Of a DNA stretch of 37,739 nt, positions 1 through 7,558 are shown piece by piece (position 1 is the first letter of the stretch; each line of letters opens with the position of its first letter). Location of the stretch: assembly GCA_020853895.1 (NCBI GenBank), contig JADYYB010000094.1:1-37739 (forward strand), read 5' to 3'. This DNA comes from Bauldia sp. (GTDB lineage Bacteria > Pseudomonadota > Alphaproteobacteria > Rhizobiales > Kaistiaceae). Below the pieces are notes generated by a model. That model was given only the letters and a program-made list of their open reading frames with translations, searched no databases and was not told where the DNA came from. Both the position numbers and the translations under genes were made by a program.

Positions 1-462
1 CCCATCGGCGACGAGCCGTTCTGGCGGCGGAAGAGCCTCGAGGAGATGACCGCCCACGAGTGGGAGTCGCTCTGCGACGGCTGCGGCCGCTGCTGCCTCA
101 ACAAGCTGCAGGACGAGGAGACCGGCGAGATCGCGTGGACCGCCGTCGCCTGCCGCCTTCTCGACACCGACACCTGCCGCTGCACCGACTATTCGCGGCG
201 CACCGACCTCGTGCCCGACTGCATCCCGCTCGACGCCGAGGCGGTGCGCACGCTCCCCTGGCTGCCGCCGACCTGCGCCTATCGCCTAGTCGCCGAAGGG
301 CGCGACCTCTACTGGTGGCACCCCCTCGTCTCGGGCGACCCCGAGACCGTCCACGCCGCCGGCATCTCGATCCGCGGCCGGGCGATCAGCGAGACCTTCG
401 TCCCGCTCTCGATCTGGGAAGACTTCCTCGTCGACTGGCCCGCCGAAGAGCCGCAGCCCTAG
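1..462 (+). CDS. YcgN/UPF0260 family cysteine-cluster protein, 5' end cut off
   Basis: The frame is open from base 1, and residues before the first internal ATG (base 46) already match the family: a PFW motif followed by KSLEEMT. The true start therefore lies left of the window, and the ATG at 46 should not be taken as the start. The protein carries the cysteine cluster [11 protein letters not shown], then further cysteines in [13 protein letters not shown] and VPDC, and the closing block with YWWHPL, as in E. coli YcgN and its UPF0260 relatives. The pattern suggests metal or Fe-S binding, but the biochemical role of the family is not established. The C-terminus is complete (TAG at 460-462). 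It converges on the Sel1-repeat gene, with a palindromic repeat filling the gap. The family call is firm; function is unknown. Confidence 0.9.
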   Translation, partial: PIGDEPFWRRKSLEEMTAHEWESLCDGCGRCCLNKLQDEETGEIAWTAVACRLLDTDTCRCTDYSRRTDLVPDCIPLDAEAVRTLPWLPPTCAYRLVAEGRDLYWWHPLVSGDPETVHAAGISIRGRAISETFVPLSIWEDFLVDWPAEEPQP

Positions 463-492
463 AGCTCGACGAAAACGGATCGAGGCAGGGAT

Positions 493-631
493 CTAACCTC
501 CCCCTCGAGGGCAGGGCCATCGCATATGGCGCCGAGCCAGGAGGCCGACCTCCTCAACATCCCCTCTCCCGCTTGCGGGGGAGGGGAAAGGGGGCGCCTT
601 ATGCGATGGCCCTGCCCTAAAAGGGGGTTAG
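493..631. repeat. Nested palindromic repeat (type B, short copy) between convergent genes
   Basis: This region holds an inverted repeat with 25-base arms at 509-533 and 593-617 that match with one mismatch. The arms start GGGCAGGGCCATCGCAT. An inner hairpin rich in C and G runs lies around 560-590. An outer stem (493-503 against 623-631) uses the same CTAACCTCCCC-type ends as other repeats in the window. The arms are nearly identical to those of the 240-base element at 20950-21189. The copy sits immediately 3' of two convergent genes and could act as a bidirectional terminator or RNA-stabilising hairpin (inference). Confidence 0.8.
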
Positions 632-655
632 GTCAATTCATCGCGCTCCAAGGCA

Positions 656-1444
656 TCAATGCAGCTGCGGGCGGGGGCGGCTGGCGCGGAGCTTGGCCTC
701 CGCCGTGCCCGTCGGGTCGAGCTCGCGGAGGACGCGGGGCAGGTACGACCCCGCCATCGCGTTGCCGCCCTTGATGCTGCGCAGCAGCCAGTGCGCCGCC
801 TCCACGAGGTCGGCGTCCACGCCGGCGCCCAGATGGTAGGCGACCCCGATCATCGCCTGCGCGCCGGGATGCCCCGCCTCCGCCGCGCGGAGCGCCCAGT
901 TCGCCGAGAGGGCAGGGTCCGGCTCCACCCCGAGCCCGTCGTGATAGATCACCCCGAGCCGCGCCTGCGCCGGCGCCACGCCCTGGAGCGCGGCGAGCTC
1001 GGCCCAGTAGCGGGCCTTGGCGTGGCCCTCCTCGCCGCCGCGCTCGAAATAGAGATTGCTGAGCGCGTCCTGCGAATCGGCATGCCCCTTCACCGCCGCC
1101 GATTCGAAGATCGTCATCGCCCCGTCCCGCATGTCCGCCTCCAGCATCAGGAGCCCGACGGCATAGACCGACGGCAGCCAGCCGCCGGCCGAGGCCTCCT
1201 CGAACCAGCGCAGCGCCTCGCTCTTGCGGTTGGGATCGTTGAGGCAGAGGACGCCGAGATTGTGCTTGGCGCGCACGAAGCCCTGGTCGGCGGCGCGGCG
1301 GAACCAGCGCTCGGCCATCTCCCGCGACCGCTTGTCGCCGCTCCCCGACGCATATTGGCGGCCGAGCTCGTTTTGCGCCTCCGCGTCTCCGGCCTCGGCG
1401 CGCGCCAGAAGCGTCGGCTCCTTGCCCTGTCCGGCTCTCTTCAT
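656..1444 (-). CDS. Sel1-repeat (TPR-like) protein
   Basis: The 262-residue protein is built of Sel1-like repeats. The recurrent pattern is A-x-G-x-x-x-A-(Q/K)-x-x-L-G-x-x-Y, seen at AEAGDAEAQNELGRQYASG, ADQGFVRAKHNLGVL, ALQGVAPAQARLGVIYHDG and AAEAGHPGAQAMIGVAYHLG, with degenerate units between. At least six units cover most of the chain. No signal peptide or membrane segment is visible, so it is probably cytoplasmic. Sel1 repeats are protein-protein interaction scaffolds, and nothing here identifies a partner. The ATG at 1444 is the first start in frame and gives an N-terminus rich in K and R just before the first repeat. The gene is divergent from the secreted ClpP-fold gene at 1684 and convergent with the YcgN-type gene. 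Confidence 0.85.
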   Translation of the reverse strand: MKRAGQGKEPTLLARAEAGDAEAQNELGRQYASGSGDKRSREMAERWFRRAADQGFVRAKHNLGVLCLNDPNRKSEALRWFEEASAGGWLPSVYAVGLLMLEADMRDGAMTIFESAAVKGHADSQDALSNLYFERGGEEGHAKARYWAELAALQGVAPAQARLGVIYHDGLGVEPDPALSANWALRAAEAGHPGAQAMIGVAYHLGAGVDADLVEAAHWLLRSIKGGNAMAGSYLPRVLRELDPTGTAEAKLRASRPRPQLH

Positions 1445-1547
1445 CCTGGCGGGAATCCTAGCAGCCGACGACTCCCCGGTCGAATGAGGCGGCGGCGCAG
1501 CTTACGCTGTGCTGTTCACCGCATCCGGGCGCCGCTTCTTGACGCGC

Positions 1548-1566
1548 GGAAAGCGTGGCGCTTTCC
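1548..1566. promoter_or_regulatory. Perfect 8-bp inverted repeat in a divergent promoter region
   Basis: In the 239-base gap between the divergent genes at 1444 and 1684, GGAAAGCG and CGCTTTCC flank a 3-base centre. A TTGACG hexamer (1539-1544) lies just left of it and could be a -35 element for rightward transcription, although no convincing -10 follows at standard spacing. It could be an operator or simply a small hairpin. I see no other gene in this gap. Confidence 0.3.
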
Positions 1567-1683
1567 TCTCCGGTTGAAGCGGGTCATAGCGACGCCAACG
1601 CTCGGCACCGATCGGGGGATGGGGCCGGCGGTCGCATAGGACCGAACCGAGGACTACCCCTTTCCGCCGGGGGGCGGACGTTG

Positions 1684-2991
1684 ATGCTGTTCCTTCGCCT
1701 GGCGCTCGCCGCCGGGATGGCCGGTCTCGGCGCTCTTCCGGCCGCGCCGGCGCTCGCCGAAGACCCTCCGACGGCACCCGCGGTCTCCGTCCCGAGCCTG
1801 CCCGGGCCCGCCATTCCCACCAATGCGGACTTCCCCGATTTCTCGATCCGGGTGATGCGCGATGGCACCGAGCTCGAGCTCTCGGGCGGCTTCAAGCTCG
1901 GCATCGGGCGCGAGTTCCGCCGCATCCTCGCCGAGTCCCCTGGCGTGCGCGTCGTCCATCTCGACAGCCTCGGCGGCTGGGTCAACGAGGCGGAGATCGT
2001 CCGCCGCACCATCGCCGAGCGCGGCCTTGCCACCTATGTCGCCGACATCTGCGTCTCGGCCTGCACGGTCGCCTTCGCCGGCGGGGACGAGCGCTGGCTG
2101 CACCCGGCCGCGCGGATCGGCTTCCACACCTTCGCCTCCTCGGACCTCACCAGCGCCGAGGTCGCCGCCTATATCGCCCGCGAGAAGATCATCCTCGCCC
2201 GCGCCGGCTACGATTCGGGCTTCCTCGACCGCGCGCTCGCCGTCCCCTACGACGATGTCTGGTACCCGAGCGGCGAGGAGCTCGTCTCCGCGCGCGTGGT
2301 CACCGGCATGGCGGCGCCCGACCAGTTCGCGCTCTCCGGCCTCGGCCCCGACCTCAGCCGCGACACGGTCGCCGACCGCTTCGCCTCCGCCCTCCCGATC
2401 CTCGACGCCCTCCGCGTGCTGGAGCCGGCGCGCTTCGCCACCATGGTCGACGCCATGCGCGAGGCTTATCTCGCCGGCGCGACCGAGGGCGAGATCGCCG
2501 GCATCACGCGGCGCTCGGTCGTGCCGCTGGTCCAGGCCTATCTGCCGCTCTCCGACGACGCGACGGTGCTCTCCTTCGCCGACCTCGTCATCGACCAGTA
2601 CCGCACCCTTCTCGGCGCCGACGGCAGCCTCTGCTTCGAGTATGCGGTCGGCGCCGACGACCCGCGCGAGATCCTCGCCCATCTCCCAGGCGCCCTGCAG
2701 GAGCGCGAGCTGCGCCTCGAGGAGCAGATCTTCCGCACCGCGCTCGCCGGGCGCCCGCGTGCCGAACCCGGGGTCGTCCAGAGCTACTGGAACGAGGTCG
2801 CCACCACCCTCGGCGGCGACGCCTCCGCCGACGGCCTCTCGCGCCTCGCCGCGAGCGCGGCCGCCGACGCCGGCCTCCAGGCCCGCTACTGCGAGGCGAC
2901 GATCGCCTTCTTCGAAGGCGTCATGAGTCTCGGCGACACCAAGGCCTCGATCCTCTTCCGCGACTTCTTCGACGCCGCCGACGCGCTGTAG
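1684..2991 (+). CDS. Secreted ClpP/crotonase-fold protein (COG3904-like)
   Basis: Starting at the ATG at 1684 gives 435 residues with a clean signal peptide: a hydrophobic core LRLALAAGMAGLGALP, then APALA before EDPP. An earlier in-frame start exists, but it would bury the signal, so 1684 is preferred. The first part (about residues 45-190) has the ClpP-like arrangement known from predicted periplasmic COG3904 proteins: a strand with VVHLDSLGGWVNEAEIV, then ADICVSACTVAFAGG, then RIGFH. The serine in the CVSAC motif occupies the place of the ClpP nucleophile, and a histidine follows in GFH. Protease activity is inferred from fold only. The C-terminal half (about 220-435) is helical with no domain I recognise. 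It stands alone on the plus strand. Confidence 0.75.
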   Translation: MLFLRLALAAGMAGLGALPAAPALAEDPPTAPAVSVPSLPGPAIPTNADFPDFSIRVMRDGTELELSGGFKLGIGREFRRILAESPGVRVVHLDSLGGWVNEAEIVRRTIAERGLATYVADICVSACTVAFAGGDERWLHPAARIGFHTFASSDLTSAEVAAYIAREKIILARAGYDSGFLDRALAVPYDDVWYPSGEELVSARVVTGMAAPDQFALSGLGPDLSRDTVADRFASALPILDALRVLEPARFATMVDAMREAYLAGATEGEIAGITRRSVVPLVQAYLPLSDDATVLSFADLVIDQYRTLLGADGSLCFEYAVGADDPREILAHLPGALQERELRLEEQIFRTALAGRPRAEPGVVQSYWNEVATTLGGDASADGLSRLAASAAADAGLQARYCEATIAFFEGVMSLGDTKASILFRDFFDAADAL

Positions 2992-3007
2992 GCGGTAGCT
3001 GCTGGCG

Positions 3008-3118
3008 ATGAACGGCTCAGGATGGACACCCAGGAAGATCGCATGGGCCTTGCTCGCCGTGGCGATCATACTCGCCGCCGTCATCATCCAGTTCAACGTC
3101 CTCGGCGCGCCTCGCTAG
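3008..3118 (+). CDS. Putative 36-residue single-pass membrane peptide
   Basis: A short frame begins at ATG 3008, 16 bases after the stop of the ClpP-fold gene, and ends at TAG 3116-3118. The product has a short basic N-terminus (TPRK) followed by one strongly hydrophobic helix (AWALLAVAIILAAVIIQ) and a short tail. This is the classic shape of small bacterial membrane proteins. No strong ribosome-binding site is visible, and I recognise no family. It may be co-transcribed with the gene before it. Because it is so short it could be chance, but third-position GC bias and the clean hydrophobic segment argue for a real gene. Confidence 0.4.
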   Translation: MNGSGWTPRKIAWALLAVAIILAAVIIQFNVLGAPR

Positions 3119-3311
3119 GGCAGGACACCACCCTCGAATCCTTTTCTTGACCCGGCCCCGCGTTCCTGATCTGTCCCAGGCACGCGTATGCCTGACGAGT
3201 GGCGCCGTCGGGTCACGACAGAAGCGCCGGGAGCGAGGATGGGTCTTAGACGGCTTGGCTGACGCGACCTCACCGGAAGCCAATTCGGCCGATAGTCTGG
3301 AGCGTTTCCTA

Positions 3312-3341
3312 TTCAGCGCGCGTTCATCTGCGACTCTATAG
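3312..3341 (+). promoter_or_regulatory. Candidate promoter with OmpR-type half-sites upstream of the PepSY-feuPQ genes
   Basis: Two TTCA direct repeats at 3312-3315 and 3323-3326 are exactly 11 bases apart, the spacing used by OmpR/PhoP-family response regulators. An AT-rich CTATAG at 3336-3341 could be a -10 box, placing transcription start only a few bases before the ATG at 3352. The rest of the 3119-3351 gap shows no gene. Autoregulation by the FeuP encoded just downstream is inference. Confidence 0.35.
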
Positions 3342-3351
3342 AAACCCGCCC

Positions 3352-3708
3352 ATGTTCCTGAAGACTCATCTTCTTCCGCTCCTGCTCGCGACCGCCGTCC
3401 TCACCGGCGCGGCGCCCGCTTCGGCGCAGCTTTTCCCCAGCCTGGGGCTCCCCGGCGGCGCCGGCCCGGCTCTCGCCCAGGCCTCGGGCTGCCTCGGCCC
3501 GGACGCTGCGCGCGTCGAGGTGCAAAACGGCGCCGCGCAGCCCTTTTCCCGCTTCCGCAGCCAGGTCGCGGCGCAGGCCGGCGGCGAGGTGCTCTCGGCC
3601 GACCTCTGCCGCTCCGGCGGCCGCCTCGTCTACCAGGTCAGCGTGCTGGTCGGCGGCCGTCAGGTCGTCAACCTGACCGTGGACGCGCAGTCCGGTACAA
3701 TCCTGTAG
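3352..3708 (+). CDS. Small secreted PepSY-like protein ahead of feuP (FeuN-like position)
   Basis: The 118-residue product has a signal peptide (LLPLLLATAVLTGAAPASA, then QLFP). The exported part, from about residue 45 to the end, resembles a PepSY-type alpha/beta unit: a helix with PFSRFRSQVAAQAGGEV, then strands SADLCRSGGRLVYQVSVLV and NLTVDAQSGTIL. The ending V-D-A-x-x-G-x-I-L is typical of PepSY domains, which often regulate periplasmic partners. It lies 37 bases before the FeuP gene, presumably in one transcript. In Sinorhizobium meliloti a small periplasmic protein called FeuN is encoded next to feuP and restrains FeuPQ signalling. This gene has the same position, but orthology cannot be shown here. 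Two cysteines, in SGCLG and DLCRS, could form a disulfide. Confidence 0.75.
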   Translation: MFLKTHLLPLLLATAVLTGAAPASAQLFPSLGLPGGAGPALAQASGCLGPDAARVEVQNGAAQPFSRFRSQVAAQAGGEVLSADLCRSGGRLVYQVSVLVGGRQVVNLTVDAQSGTIL

Positions 3709-3745
3709 CGGACCGCGGCCGGTCCGCAGGGGAGAACCAGCACCG

Positions 3746-4414
3746 ATGCGCGTCCTCGTCGTGGAAGACGATCCCGACCTCAACCGCCAGGTCAGCGAGG
3801 CGCTGAAGGAGGCCGGCTACGCCGTCGACAGCGCCACCGACGGCGAGGACGGCCATTTCCTTGGCGACACCGAGCCCTATGACGCGGTGATCCTCGACCT
3901 CGGCCTCCCGGTCATGGACGGGATCAGCGTCCTCGAGAAATGGCGCCGGGCAGGGCGCACCATGCCCGTCCTCATCCTCACCGCGCGCGACCGCTGGAGC
4001 GACAAGGTGGCCGGCATCGACGCCGGCGCCGACGATTATGTGGCCAAACCCTTCCACGTCGAGGAGGTGCTCGCCCGCGTCCGCGCGCTGGTGCGCCGCG
4101 CCGGGGGCCTCGCCACCAACGAGATCGAGCTCGGGCCGCTCCGCCTCGACATGCGCTCGGCCCGCGTCACCGTCGACGGCAACCCGATCAAGCTCACCTC
4201 GCACGAATACCGCGTGCTCGAATACCTCCTCCATCACCGCGACCGCGTGGTCTCGCGCACCGAGCTGATCGAGCATCTCTACGACCAGGATTTCGACCGC
4301 GACTCCAACACCATCGAGGTCTTCATCGGCCGCCTCCGCAAGAAGGTCCCGGCCGAGCTGATCGAGACCGTGCGCGGCCTCGGCTACCGCATCGTTCCGC
4401 CGGGCGATGGCTAG
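3746..4414 (+). CDS. feuP: FeuP, OmpR/PhoP-family response regulator
   Basis: This 222-residue protein has a receiver domain (about 1-115) with the acidic pocket EDD (7-9), phosphoacceptor D51 in VILDLGLPVMDG and the conserved lysine in VAKPF. A winged-helix DNA-binding domain (about 125-220) follows, with LTSHEYRVLEYLL and IEVFIGRLRKK before ETVRGLGYR. The blocks EKWRRAGRTMPVLILTAR and RWSDKVAGIDAGADDYVAK match my memory of rhizobial FeuP closely. In Sinorhizobium meliloti FeuP controls cyclic glucan export (ndvA) under low osmolarity, and in Rhizobium leguminosarum feuPQ was linked to iron uptake and lies beside cycHJKL, as here. The kinase start overlaps this gene by 8 bases, so the two are translationally coupled. 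Confidence 0.9.
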   Translation: MRVLVVEDDPDLNRQVSEALKEAGYAVDSATDGEDGHFLGDTEPYDAVILDLGLPVMDGISVLEKWRRAGRTMPVLILTARDRWSDKVAGIDAGADDYVAKPFHVEEVLARVRALVRRAGGLATNEIELGPLRLDMRSARVTVDGNPIKLTSHEYRVLEYLLHHRDRVVSRTELIEHLYDQDFDRDSNTIEVFIGRLRKKVPAELIETVRGLGYRIVPPGDG

Positions 4415-5804
4415 CTTCATCAGCCTTCGCCGCAACTCGCTCTCGCTCCGGCTCCTCCGCTCGGCGGCGCTGTGGATCGTCTTCGCGCTCGCCGCCGCGG
4501 CGATCATCCTCACCTCGCTCTATCGCGCGACCGTCGAGAACGCCTTCGACGAGCGCCTCGGCGTCTATCTGAAGAGCCTCATCGCCGCGATCGCCAGCCA
4601 GCGCGCCGACGAGCTGACCGACCCCGGCAATCTCGGTGAGCAGCGCTTCGAGCGCCTCTATTCGGGCTGGTACTGGCAGATTCGCCGCGTCTCCGACGGC
4701 CGCGTCATCCTCTGGTCCGACTCGCTCTTCACCGACGAGCTGACCTTCGCCGATCCGAACGCCCCGGCCGACGAGGAGGGCAACCAGACCACCGCGATGA
4801 GCGGCCCCGAGGGCGAGTCGCTCCGTGTCATCCGTGGCCTCGTCAGCGTGGGCGGCGGCGCGCCTGGCGCGGCGCAGGAATACGAGTTCCTGGTCGCCGG
4901 CAACGCCACCGAGCTCGCCGGCGACATCGCCGGCTTCCGCACCTCCGTGATCGTCACGCTCGCCGCGCTCGGCCTCGGCCTGATCCTGGCGATGCTCGTC
5001 CAGGTGCGCTGGGGCCTCCGCCCGCTCGACAAGGTGCGCTCGGGCCTCGCCGAACTGAGGAGCGGCAAGCGCCAGCGCTTCGACGGCCCGTTCCCGGCCG
5101 AGATCGAGCCGCTCGCCAAGGAGCTGAACGCGCTCCTCGACTCCAACCAGGAGATCGTCAAGCGCGCCCGCACCCAGGTCGGCAATCTCGCCCACGGCCT
5201 CAAGACCCCGCTCAGCGTGATCACCAACGAGGCGCGGGCCGGGAAGGGACCTTTCGCCGAGAAGGTCGCCGAGCAGGCCGAGCTGATGAGACAGCAGATC
5301 ACCCACTATCTCGACCGCGCGCGCATCGCCGCGGGCGTCGAGGTGATCGGCGCCGTCACGGAAGTCGAGCCGGTCGTGGGTAGGCTGACCCGCGCCATGC
5401 AGCGCATCCACGGCGACCGCGCGCTCGCCATCTCCGCGAACGTCCCGCCCGCCGCCCGCTTCAAGGGCGAGCAGCAGGACTTCGAGGAGATCGTCGGCAA
5501 CCTCGTCGACAATGCCTGCAAATGGGCGCGGAACCGCGTCGCCCTATCCGTCGACTACGAGGCCCCCAAGGGCGACCAGCCGGCCCATCTCGCGCTCAGG
5601 GTCGAGGACGACGGGCCGGGCCTCACGCCCGAGCAGATGAAGGAAGCGACCCGTCGCGGTCGCCGCCTCGACGAGACCAAGCCGGGCTCCGGCCTCGGCC
5701 TTTCCATCGTCTGCGAGCTGGTCGGCCTCTATGGCGGCCACTTCAACCTGTCGCGCTCTTCGATGGGCGGCCTCGCCGCCGCCGTCGACCTGCCGGGAGC
5801 CTAG
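4407..5804 (+). CDS. feuQ: FeuQ, membrane sensor histidine kinase
   Basis: The 465-residue kinase has a first membrane helix at about residues 20-39 (LWIVFALAAAAIILTSLY), a periplasmic sensor region (about 40-170) with WYWQIRRVSDGRVILWSDSLF, and a second helix (about 175-197). A HAMP-like linker follows, then the phosphoacceptor motif NLAHGLKTPLSV with H263. The ATPase domain shows the N box (NLVDNACKWA), G1 (VEDDGPGL) and G2 (GSGLGLSIV). The sensor and H-box resemble PhoQ-like kinases. The start overlaps the end of feuP. The next gene, a lipoprotein, begins 87 bases later with its own ribosome-binding site. FeuQ would phosphorylate FeuP in response to an envelope signal, osmotic in S. meliloti. 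Confidence 0.88.
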   Translation: MASFISLRRNSLSLRLLRSAALWIVFALAAAAIILTSLYRATVENAFDERLGVYLKSLIAAIASQRADELTDPGNLGEQRFERLYSGWYWQIRRVSDGRVILWSDSLFTDELTFADPNAPADEEGNQTTAMSGPEGESLRVIRGLVSVGGGAPGAAQEYEFLVAGNATELAGDIAGFRTSVIVTLAALGLGLILAMLVQVRWGLRPLDKVRSGLAELRSGKRQRFDGPFPAEIEPLAKELNALLDSNQEIVKRARTQVGNLAHGLKTPLSVITNEARAGKGPFAEKVAEQAELMRQQITHYLDRARIAAGVEVIGAVTEVEPVVGRLTRAMQRIHGDRALAISANVPPAARFKGEQQDFEEIVGNLVDNACKWARNRVALSVDYEAPKGDQPAHLALRVEDDGPGLTPEQMKEATRRGRRLDETKPGSGLGLSIVCELVGLYGGHFNLSRSSMGGLAAAVDLPGA

Positions 5805-5891
5805 CCTTTTGCGAGGTTCCCAATTCCGCCACCGTGGCATGCTTGAGCCCTGCCATGTCTACCACTCCCTTTGTCAGCTGAGAGGCAAATC

Positions 5892-6341
5892 ATGATTGTG
5901 AGATCCTTCGTCGTCCTTTGCGCTGCCGGCACCATGCTGGCCGGTTGCGTGGGCATGGGCCCGGGCCAGCAGATCGGCACGCTGGGCGGCGCGGTGGCGG
6001 GCGGCGCCATCGGCAGCGCGGTCAGCGGCGGGTCGACCGCCGGCACCATCGCCGGCGCCGTGATCGGCGGCTTCCTCGGCGGGGAGATCGGCCGCGGCCT
6101 CGACGAGCAGTCGCGCCAGCGCGCGGCCTACGCTCAGTACCAGGCCCTCGAATACGGCACCCAGCAGAGCTGGCAGAGCCCGAACGGCCCCTATGGCTAC
6201 ACAACGCCGGGCCCGGCCTATCAGGTCAACGCCTATAGCTGCCGCGACTTCACGCAGACCATCTACATCGACGGCATCCCGCAGACCGCGCGCGGCACCG
6301 CCTGCCGCAACCCGGACGGCACCTGGACGCCGGTCACCTAG
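5892..6341 (+). CDS. Glycine-zipper outer-membrane lipoprotein (17-kDa surface antigen family)
   Basis: From the ATG at 5892, preceded at good distance by GAGAGG, the protein has 149 residues. It begins with a lipoprotein signal whose lipobox is MLAGC, so the mature form should be lipid-anchored at a cysteine near residue 18. A glycine-zipper segment follows (about 25-70: GGAVAGGAIGSAVSG, GAVIGGFLGGEIGRGLD), able to insert in or pack against membrane. The C-terminal domain ends with YSCRDFTQTIYIDG and RGTACRNPDGTWTPV, the hallmark of the rickettsial 17-kDa surface antigen family widespread in alphaproteobacteria. Such proteins are thought to stabilise the outer membrane. It sits between feuQ and ccmI but is probably transcribed separately. 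Confidence 0.88.
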   Translation: MIVRSFVVLCAAGTMLAGCVGMGPGQQIGTLGGAVAGGAIGSAVSGGSTAGTIAGAVIGGFLGGEIGRGLDEQSRQRAAYAQYQALEYGTQQSWQSPNGPYGYTTPGPAYQVNAYSCRDFTQTIYIDGIPQTARGTACRNPDGTWTPVT

Positions 6342-6374
6342 GCCGCGGTTCTCTTCGGGATCGCGGAGAATTGA

Positions 6375-6400
6375 CCCTCGCGCCACTCCCGGCGCGAGGG
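6375..6400. terminator. Strong hairpin after the lipoprotein gene
   Basis: CCCTCGCGCC (6375-6384) and GGCGCGAGGG (6391-6400) form a perfect 10-bp stem with a 6-base loop, 33 bases after the lipoprotein stop. No T-run follows, so termination would be imperfect or Rho-assisted. It lies between the lipoprotein gene and the ccm operon. Confidence 0.5.
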
Positions 6401-6466
6401 CATACCGCCGCTAAGGCGCGGTTTCCCTTGCCAAAAGGGATGTCGGGCCGCTAGGTCACGCCCGAC

Positions 6467-7546
6467 ATGCTCCAATGGCTCATCATGGCGGTCCTGACCG
6501 CGGCGGCGTCGATCGCGCTGCTGCTTCCGCTCTATCGGAACCGCGCCGCCGGGGCCAATGCCGGGGCCGAGGCCGCCATCTACCGCGACCAGCTGCGCGA
6601 GCTCGACCGTGAGGTCGAGCGCGGCGTCATCGGCCCCGCCGAGGCCGACGCCGCCCGCACCGAGATCGGCCGCCGCCTTCTCCGCGCCGCCGATGCCGCC
6701 GCGCCCGCCCGCGAGCCGGCCTCGGACCAGCGCCGGACCCTCGCGGCGGGGCTCGCCCTCGTTCTCGTCCCGGTCGCCGCGGTCGGCTTCTATGTCGCCG
6801 TTGGCACGCCGGGCGCGCCCGACCAGCCGCTCGCCGCGCGCCTCCAGGTCGACAACGCCCTCGGCGACATCGACGCCATGGTCGCCATGGTCGAGGCGCA
6901 CCTCGCCTCCAACCCCGATGATGGCGAGGGCTGGGAGGTCATCGCCCCGGTCTATTCCGCCGCCGGCCGTCCCAACGAGGCGGCGCGCGCCTGGGCCAAC
7001 GCCATCCGCATCCTCGGCTCGAGCGCCGAGCGCGAGACCGGTCTCGGCTCGGCCCTCACCGACATCAATGGCGGCATCGTCACCGAGGAGGCGCGGCAGG
7101 CCTTCGAGCGCGGCCTCGCCCTCGACCCGACGGCCATCGGCCCGCGCTTCTATCTCGCCCTTGGCCTCGGCCAGGAAGGCCGCAACGAGGAGGCCGCCGC
7201 CGCGTGGCGCGCGCTCCTCGCCGACGCGCCCGCCGAGGGCGCCCCGTGGGTCCCCCTCGCGCAGGCCCAGCTGGCGATGGTCGACCCGACCGCCCCGCCG
7301 CCCGAGATACCCGCCGAGCAGCTGCAGATGATCGAAGGCATGGTCGCCTCGCTCGCCGAGCAGCTCCGGCAGCAGCCCAACAATCCCGAGGGTTGGGTGA
7401 TGCTGATCCGTTCCTATAATGTGCTGGACCGCGACGCCGAGGCGCTCACGGCGCTGGCCGACGCCAAGGCCGCCCTGGCCGCCGACCCGCAGCAGATCGC
7501 GAATTTGGATACGCTAGCCCGTGAGCTCGGGCTGGCGGTGAACTAG
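6467..7546 (+). CDS. ccmI: CcmI/CycH, apocytochrome c chaperone subunit
   Basis: The 359-residue protein begins with a membrane helix (LIMAVLTAAASIALLLPLYR). A cytoplasmic loop with YRDQLRELDREVERGVI, diagnostic for CcmI/CycH, leads to a second helix at about residues 87-105 (LAAGLALVLVPVAAVGFYVAV). The periplasmic C-terminal part consists of TPR-like helical repeats (NPDDGEGWEVIAPVYSAAG, DPTAIGPRFYLALGLGQEG, NPEGWVMLIRSYNVLDRD). In System I cytochrome c biogenesis this protein captures apocytochrome c and presents it to CcmF-CcmH for heme ligation. It is the first of four ccm genes, with ccmE 12 bases downstream. The start has no strong Shine-Dalgarno sequence but fits the topology. Confidence 0.92.
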   Translation: MLQWLIMAVLTAAASIALLLPLYRNRAAGANAGAEAAIYRDQLRELDREVERGVIGPAEADAARTEIGRRLLRAADAAAPAREPASDQRRTLAAGLALVLVPVAAVGFYVAVGTPGAPDQPLAARLQVDNALGDIDAMVAMVEAHLASNPDDGEGWEVIAPVYSAAGRPNEAARAWANAIRILGSSAERETGLGSALTDINGGIVTEEARQAFERGLALDPTAIGPRFYLALGLGQEGRNEEAAAAWRALLADAPAEGAPWVPLAQAQLAMVDPTAPPPEIPAEQLQMIEGMVASLAEQLRQQPNNPEGWVMLIRSYNVLDRDAEALTALADAKAALAADPQQIANLDTLARELGLAVN

Positions 7547-7558
7547 GAGAACGAGCCC

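Noticed and set aside
493-631. A CRISPR-like reading of the repeats
   Set aside because: The repeats are inverted and dispersed, not regularly spaced direct repeats with unique spacers, and there are no cas genes.
659-1639. A 326-codon plus-strand frame opposite the Sel1-repeat gene
   Set aside because: No motif and shadow composition; the minus strand shows regular Sel1 repeats.
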